Positions 7,877 to 10,345 of a stretch of 10,345 nucleotides of DNA are shown here, one piece after another. Position numbers and translations under genes: made by a program. The DNA lies in assembly GCA_030705745.1 (NCBI GenBank), contig JAUZPT010000075.1, positions 1 to 10,345 on the forward strand. The letters run 5' to 3'. The notes beneath the pieces were generated by a model. The model had not been told where the DNA came from. It did no database searches and saw only the letters and a program-made list of their open reading frames with translations. The stretch comes from Bacillota bacterium (lineage in GTDB: Bacteria > Bacillota > Bacilli > Bacillales > Cytobacillaceae). How positions within the stretch are numbered: the first letter of the stretch is position 1; every line of letters begins with the position of its first letter.

Positions 7877-8107
7877 ATGAAACTACTAATCGAAACTATT
7901 GTTAAGCCCCTTGTTGATTTTCCTGAAGACGTACATGTAAATGTTAACGAAGAAGATCAACGCGTGACCTATCAGCTTTCTGTCAACAAGATTGATATGG
8001 GTAAAGTTATTGGAAAGCAGGGGCGCGTTGCAAAAGCGATTAGAACAGTTGTCTATGCAGCAGGAGCATCACAGCAGAAGAAGATTTTTCTAGAAATTAG
8101 CGAATAA
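7877..8107 (+). CDS. khpA: KH-domain RNA-binding protein KhpA (YlqC)
   Basis: KhpA is a small cytoplasmic protein consisting of a single KH fold. In several Firmicutes it forms a complex with KhpB (Jag, not in this window) and influences RNA stability and cell shape or division. The 76-residue product shows VKPLVDFPEDV near the N-terminus and the RNA-contacting loop VIGKQGR at residues 44-50, with GKQG as the GxxG motif. It continues into VAKAIRTVVYAA, typical of the family. The gene starts 15 bases after the rpsP stop in the same reading frame. No Shine-Dalgarno site is visible in CGCGGCTAACAGAC before the ATG, so translation may depend on coupling to rpsP. No better in-frame start lies between the rpsP stop and this ATG. 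The identity is secure; the precise cellular role here is inferred from homologues. Confidence 0.94.
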   Translation: MKLLIETIVKPLVDFPEDVHVNVNEEDQRVTYQLSVNKIDMGKVIGKQGRVAKAIRTVVYAAGASQQKKIFLEISE

Positions 8108-8152
8108 GAAATGTTGTAGCCATTGCAAAATGGATGCAGCAAAAAGTGAGAG

Positions 8153-8177
8153 GAGAGGGATAACACCCTCTCTTTTT
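8153..8177 (+). terminator. Intrinsic terminator-like hairpin between khpA and ylqD
   Basis: GAGAGGG (8153-8159) pairs perfectly with CCCTCTC (8166-8172) around the loop ATAACA, followed by TTTTT (8173-8177) and, a little later, a longer T run (8186-8193). An alternative longer base, AGCAAAAAG (8138-8146) with CTTTTTGCT (8172-8180), can extend it with a bulge. It lies 45 bases after the khpA stop inside an otherwise co-directional cluster, so it probably reduces expression of ylqD-rimM-trmD relative to rpsP-khpA. Confidence 0.75.
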
Positions 8178-8232
8178 GCTAACTTCTTTTTTTATCCCTC
8201 ACCAGGACAAATATATGTACGGAGGAATGAAA

Positions 8233-8619
8233 ATGAAAATACTTCAGAATGTTGTGGTCAAGCAAATTTTAACCGAAAAAAGCAAACAGAAACTGCTAGA
8301 TCAATATCATTCTCGGCTGCAGCAGCTGAGAAAGGAATGTGAACAGCTTCAATTTGAACTGAAAAAGCTGGAGAAGACGAAAAAATTTAATCAATCTGAT
8401 TTAACCAATCATGTTGCAAAAGAGATCGCAGTCCGTCAGGAAAAAGCTAGGCTGTCTGAGTTTCAAATCGAACAATTACATATGCTACCATTAGGAAGCG
8501 AGTTAAAAGAAAAAGAAGTTCAAGCAATCATTGACGTTAATATTGGGGATGTTTGGGATGAGAAAACTCATCAACCATCCATCGTTGTAAAAGATGGAAT
8601 CATAGAAGAAATTCGTTAG
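8233..8619 (+). CDS. ylqD: YlqD family protein of unknown function
   Basis: This 128-residue product matches YlqD, a conserved Bacillaceae protein of unknown function that lies between khpA and rimM; the length equals B. subtilis YlqD. The sequence begins [18 protein letters not shown]. Its central part, about residues 20-75, is rich in Gln, Glu, Lys and Leu, consistent with a coiled coil ([17 protein letters not shown]). The C-terminal part is more globular, with the conserved [24 protein letters not shown] stretch and a likely beta-rich end. No signal peptide, membrane segment or catalytic motif is visible. GGAGG (8221-8225) is placed seven bases before ATG 8233. ATG 8227 is only one base from it and a TTG at 8176 lies within the upstream hairpin, so both are less likely. 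The position in a ribosome-maturation cluster hints at a translation-related role, but that is only inference. Confidence 0.9.
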   Translation: MKILQNVVVKQILTEKSKQKLLDQYHSRLQQLRKECEQLQFELKKLEKTKKFNQSDLTNHVAKEIAVRQEKARLSEFQIEQLHMLPLGSELKEKEVQAIIDVNIGDVWDEKTHQPSIVVKDGIIEEIR

Positions 8620-8633
8620 AGGTGAAATCCGAA

Positions 8634-9152
8634 ATGGAAAAATGGTTTAATGTTGGAAAAATCGTAAATACCCACGGGCTTAGAGGTGAAGTTCGCGTCA
8701 TCTCCAAGACGGACTTTCCGCAGGAGCGCTATAAAGTGGGGAATGTATTATCTTTATTCATGCCGAAGGAAACTGATCCAATACAGCTTAAGGTCAAGAC
8801 TTATCGAAGTCATAAAAACTTCGATTTATTGACGTTTGAGGGATATGAAAATATCGGGCAGGTCGAGAAATTCAGAGATGGCATTCTTAAAGTTCCCGAG
8901 TCGCAGCTTGGCCAGCTAAAGGAAAATGAATATTATTTTCATGAAATCATCGGTTGTACAGTGACGACAACTTCAGGTGAAGAGCTTGGGAAGGTGACTG
9001 AAATACTTATACCTGGTGCGAATGATGTATGGGTGATCAAAGGGAAGGGCGGAAAAGAAATTCTTATTCCCTACATTGAAGAAGTCGTACTCAAAGTGGA
9101 CGTGAAGGAAAAGCAAATTACGATTGAACCGATGGAAGGGTTATTAACATGA
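8634..9152 (+). CDS. rimM: 16S rRNA processing / 30S maturation protein RimM
   Basis: RimM is an assembly factor that binds the 30S head near protein S19 and helps late maturation of the small subunit. The 172-residue product begins [20 protein letters not shown], the conserved opening of the N-terminal RimM beta barrel (about 1-92). YYFHEIIGC leads into the C-terminal PRC barrel, which includes the characteristic PGANDVWV and LIPYIEEVV. The length agrees with B. subtilis RimM (about 174). I prefer ATG 8634 because AGAGGTGA (8618-8625) is well spaced before it. The GTG at 8622 lies within that ribosome binding site and would add four residues. The ylqD stop codon overlaps the binding site, and the 3' end overlaps trmD by four bases (ATGA), so ylqD, rimM and trmD are very probably translationally coupled. 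Confidence 0.97.
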   Translation: MEKWFNVGKIVNTHGLRGEVRVISKTDFPQERYKVGNVLSLFMPKETDPIQLKVKTYRSHKNFDLLTFEGYENIGQVEKFRDGILKVPESQLGQLKENEYYFHEIIGCTVTTTSGEELGKVTEILIPGANDVWVIKGKGGKEILIPYIEEVVLKVDVKEKQITIEPMEGLLT

Positions 9153-9892
9153 TGAAAATTGATGTTCTCACCCTTTTCCCTGAGATGTTTAGCGGGGTGT
9201 TCGGACAATCGATCCTTAAAAAGGCCGAAGAAAAAAATGCAGTTAATTATAATGTTGTAAATTTCCGTGATTATGCAGATAACAAGCACAATACGGTCGA
9301 TGATTATCCATATGGTGGAGGAGCGGGCATGGTTCTGAAGCCGCAGCCTATTTTCGACGCGGTGGCGGCCTTAAAAGAGTCTTCAGGAATGGAAAAAACA
9401 AGAGTCATACTTCTTTGTCCACAGGGTGAACGCTATTCCCAGGCGAAAGCGGAAGAGCTTGCGAAAGAAGAGCATCTGGTTTTTATTTGCGGACACTATG
9501 AAGGCTATGATGAAAGAATCCGCGAGCACCTTGTAACCGACGAAATTTCTATTGGGGATTATGTCCTCACCGGTGGAGAACTGGGATCGATGGTCATTAT
9601 TGACAGCATCGTCCGCTTGTTGCCCGAGGTATTGGGAAATGAAGAGTCACATATGAAAGATTCCTTCAGCACAGGAATGCTTGAACATCCCCACTACACA
9701 AGGCCGGCCGACTTTCGAGGTATGAAAGTGCCGCAAACGCTTCTATCAGGCAATCACAAGTTAATTGAAGAGTGGAGAACGAAGGAATCGTTGCGCAGGA
9801 CGTTTTTGCGTCGGCCAGATTTATTCGATCAAATCACCTTGACTTCGGAGCAGGAGAAATGGCTGGACGAAATCGAAAAAGAATACAAGTAA
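9149..9892 (+). CDS. trmD: tRNA (guanine-37-N1)-methyltransferase TrmD
   Basis: TrmD transfers a methyl group from S-adenosylmethionine to N1 of guanosine 37 in tRNAs reading CNN codons and so prevents +1 frameshifting; it is usually essential. The 247-residue product opens with [20 protein letters not shown] (54-61), [10 protein letters not shown] (115-124) and [10 protein letters not shown] (135-144) are the trefoil-knot cofactor-binding segments of the SPOUT family. [16 protein letters not shown] follows, where the first Asp (171) corresponds to the catalytic base known in this enzyme. The C-terminal domain contains the [11 protein letters not shown] tail segment. Two adjacent ATGs are possible. 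The first (9149) overlaps the rimM stop as ATGA and is eight bases from GGAAGGG (9134-9140). The second (9152) gives the more usual MKID start. The difference is one residue. Confidence 0.98.
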   Translation: MMKIDVLTLFPEMFSGVFGQSILKKAEEKNAVNYNVVNFRDYADNKHNTVDDYPYGGGAGMVLKPQPIFDAVAALKESSGMEKTRVILLCPQGERYSQAKAEELAKEEHLVFICGHYEGYDERIREHLVTDEISIGDYVLTGGELGSMVIIDSIVRLLPEVLGNEESHMKDSFSTGMLEHPHYTRPADFRGMKVPQTLLSGNHKLIEEWRTKESLRRTFLRRPDLFDQITLTSEQEKWLDEIEKEYK

Positions 9893-9895
9893 TCA

Positions 9896-9924
9896 TTGCA
9901 TGGGAATTCGGTTTATGTTAAGAT
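9896..9924 (+). promoter_or_regulatory. Promoter for rplS with extended -10
   Basis: TTGCAT (9896-9901) and TAAGAT (9919-9924) are separated by an ideal 17 bases, and TATG (9914-9917) supplies the TRTGN extended -10 element common in Bacillus. Transcription would start near 9931, giving rplS an independent transcript with a leader of nearly 100 bases. The -35 box begins only three bases after the trmD stop codon. Confidence 0.75.
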
Positions 9925-9934
9925 ATTTCTTGTG

Positions 9935-10020
9935 ACTTACGCTGCAATTTGCAGACAAGGGTCTTAAAACGATGTTCCGCTGCAAATGAACGAGGTGCAT
10001 GAGCGTCTGTTGGGAGGAGT
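9935..10020 (+). ncRNA. Structured rplS leader, probable L19 autoregulatory leader
   Basis: The 136-base gap between trmD and rplS contains self-complementary segments. ACGCT (9939-9943) can pair with AGCGT (10002-10006) as an outer stem. TTTGCAG (9948-9954) can pair with CTGCAAA (9980-9986) as an inner stem. AGAC/GTCT (9953-9956 and 9961-9964) is a further small option. A ribosomal protein leader (L19 leader) is known upstream of rplS in Bacillus and related Firmicutes, thought to let L19 control its own synthesis, and this position fits it. I judged the match by position and pairing, not by a covariance model. No intrinsic terminator is evident, and the ribosome binding site GGGAGGAG follows the outer stem by five bases, so control of translation start is plausible. 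Confidence 0.6.
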
Positions 10021-10028
10021 TGAAAACG

Positions 10029-10345
10029 ATGCAACAATTAATTCAAGAAATCACAAAAGAACAACTTCGCACTGATCTTCCTTCATTCCGTCCTGGTGAT
10101 ACTGTACGTGTACACGTAAAAGTTATCGAGGGTACGCGTGAACGTATTCAGTTGTTTGAAGGTGTTGTGATCAAGCGTCGTGGTGGTGGAATCAGCGAAA
10201 CTTTTACAGTACGTAAAGTTTCTTACGGTGTAGGCGTTGAGCGTGCATTCCCTGTACACACACCTAAAATCGCGAAGCTAGAAGTAATCCGCCGCGGTAA
10301 AGTCCGCCGTGCGAAGCTTTACTACTTGCGCAACCTTCGTGGTAA
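10029..10345 (+). CDS. rplS: 50S ribosomal protein L19 (3' end cut by window)
   Basis: L19 sits on the large subunit at the interface with the 30S subunit. The frame opens with [20 protein letters not shown] and remains open to the window edge. It includes the family segments [21 protein letters not shown] and [21 protein letters not shown], then [13 protein letters not shown] and the basic [17 protein letters not shown] near the end. About 105 of the usual 114-115 residues are present, so only around ten C-terminal residues are missing. GGGAGGAG (10012-10019) is a strong ribosome binding site nine bases before the ATG. Codons favour CGT, GTA and GTT, a pattern of high expression shared with rpsP. 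It appears to be transcribed from its own promoter with a structured leader as well as possibly from upstream. Confidence 0.97.
   Translation, partial: MQQLIQEITKEQLRTDLPSFRPGDTVRVHVKVIEGTRERIQLFEGVVIKRRGGGISETFTVRKVSYGVGVERAFPVHTPKIAKLEVIRRGKVRRAKLYYLRNLRG

Noticed and set aside
8130..8342. Plus-strand frame of 70 codons over the khpA-ylqD gap
   Set aside because: It runs through the terminator hairpin and overlaps ylqD out of frame; no family features are visible.
1..10345. Mobile elements, CRISPR repeats, tRNA or rRNA genes, phage or defence systems
   Set aside because: The window is tightly filled with conserved housekeeping genes in the order known from Bacillus; no spaced repeats, transposase motifs, cloverleaf sequence or foreign-looking insertion was seen.

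Overview
This window looks like chromosomal DNA from a low-GC Gram-positive bacterium of the Bacillaceae. Gene order, AG-rich Shine-Dalgarno sites and protein sequences all closely match the Bacillus subtilis block acpP - rnc - smc - ftsY - ylxM - ffh - rpsP - khpA(ylqC) - ylqD - rimM - trmD - rplS. Several proteins differ clearly from B. subtilis as I remember it, so this is probably a related genus or species rather than B. subtilis. I cannot name the species from the sequence alone.

Layout: every gene is on the + strand. Bases 1-153 are the 3' end of acpP, followed by a terminator-like hairpin. The block rnc (296-1051), smc (1082-4648) and ftsY (4666-5652) is closed by a strong hairpin terminator at 5659-5701. 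A fresh promoter at 5720-5749 serves ylxM (5791-6123) and ffh (6136-7488). Another likely promoter (7520-7549) precedes rpsP (7589-7861) and khpA (7877-8107). A terminator-like hairpin lies inside the next gap (8153-8177), before ylqD (8233-8619), rimM (8634-9152) and trmD (9149-9892, overlapping rimM). A good promoter and a structured leader (9896-10020) come before rplS (10029 onward), which the window edge cuts.

How the genes work together: ftsY, ylxM and ffh supply the signal recognition particle GTPases and their accessory protein for co-translational membrane targeting. rpsP, rimM and rplS are ribosome structure or assembly genes, khpA encodes a small RNA-binding KH protein, and trmD makes the m1G37 tRNA modification. 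rnc processes rRNA and other double-stranded RNA, smc organises and segregates the chromosome, and acpP carries acyl chains for fatty acid synthesis.

This is an ordinary core-genome region. I found no mobile element, CRISPR array, tRNA, rRNA, phage gene or new multi-gene system. The observations worth a second look are regulatory: a possible pairing switch in the rplS leader, matching architecture and shared TGTAAA motifs at the ylxM and rpsP promoters, a terminator inside the rpsP-trmD cluster, and the lack of a visible ribosome binding site before khpA.
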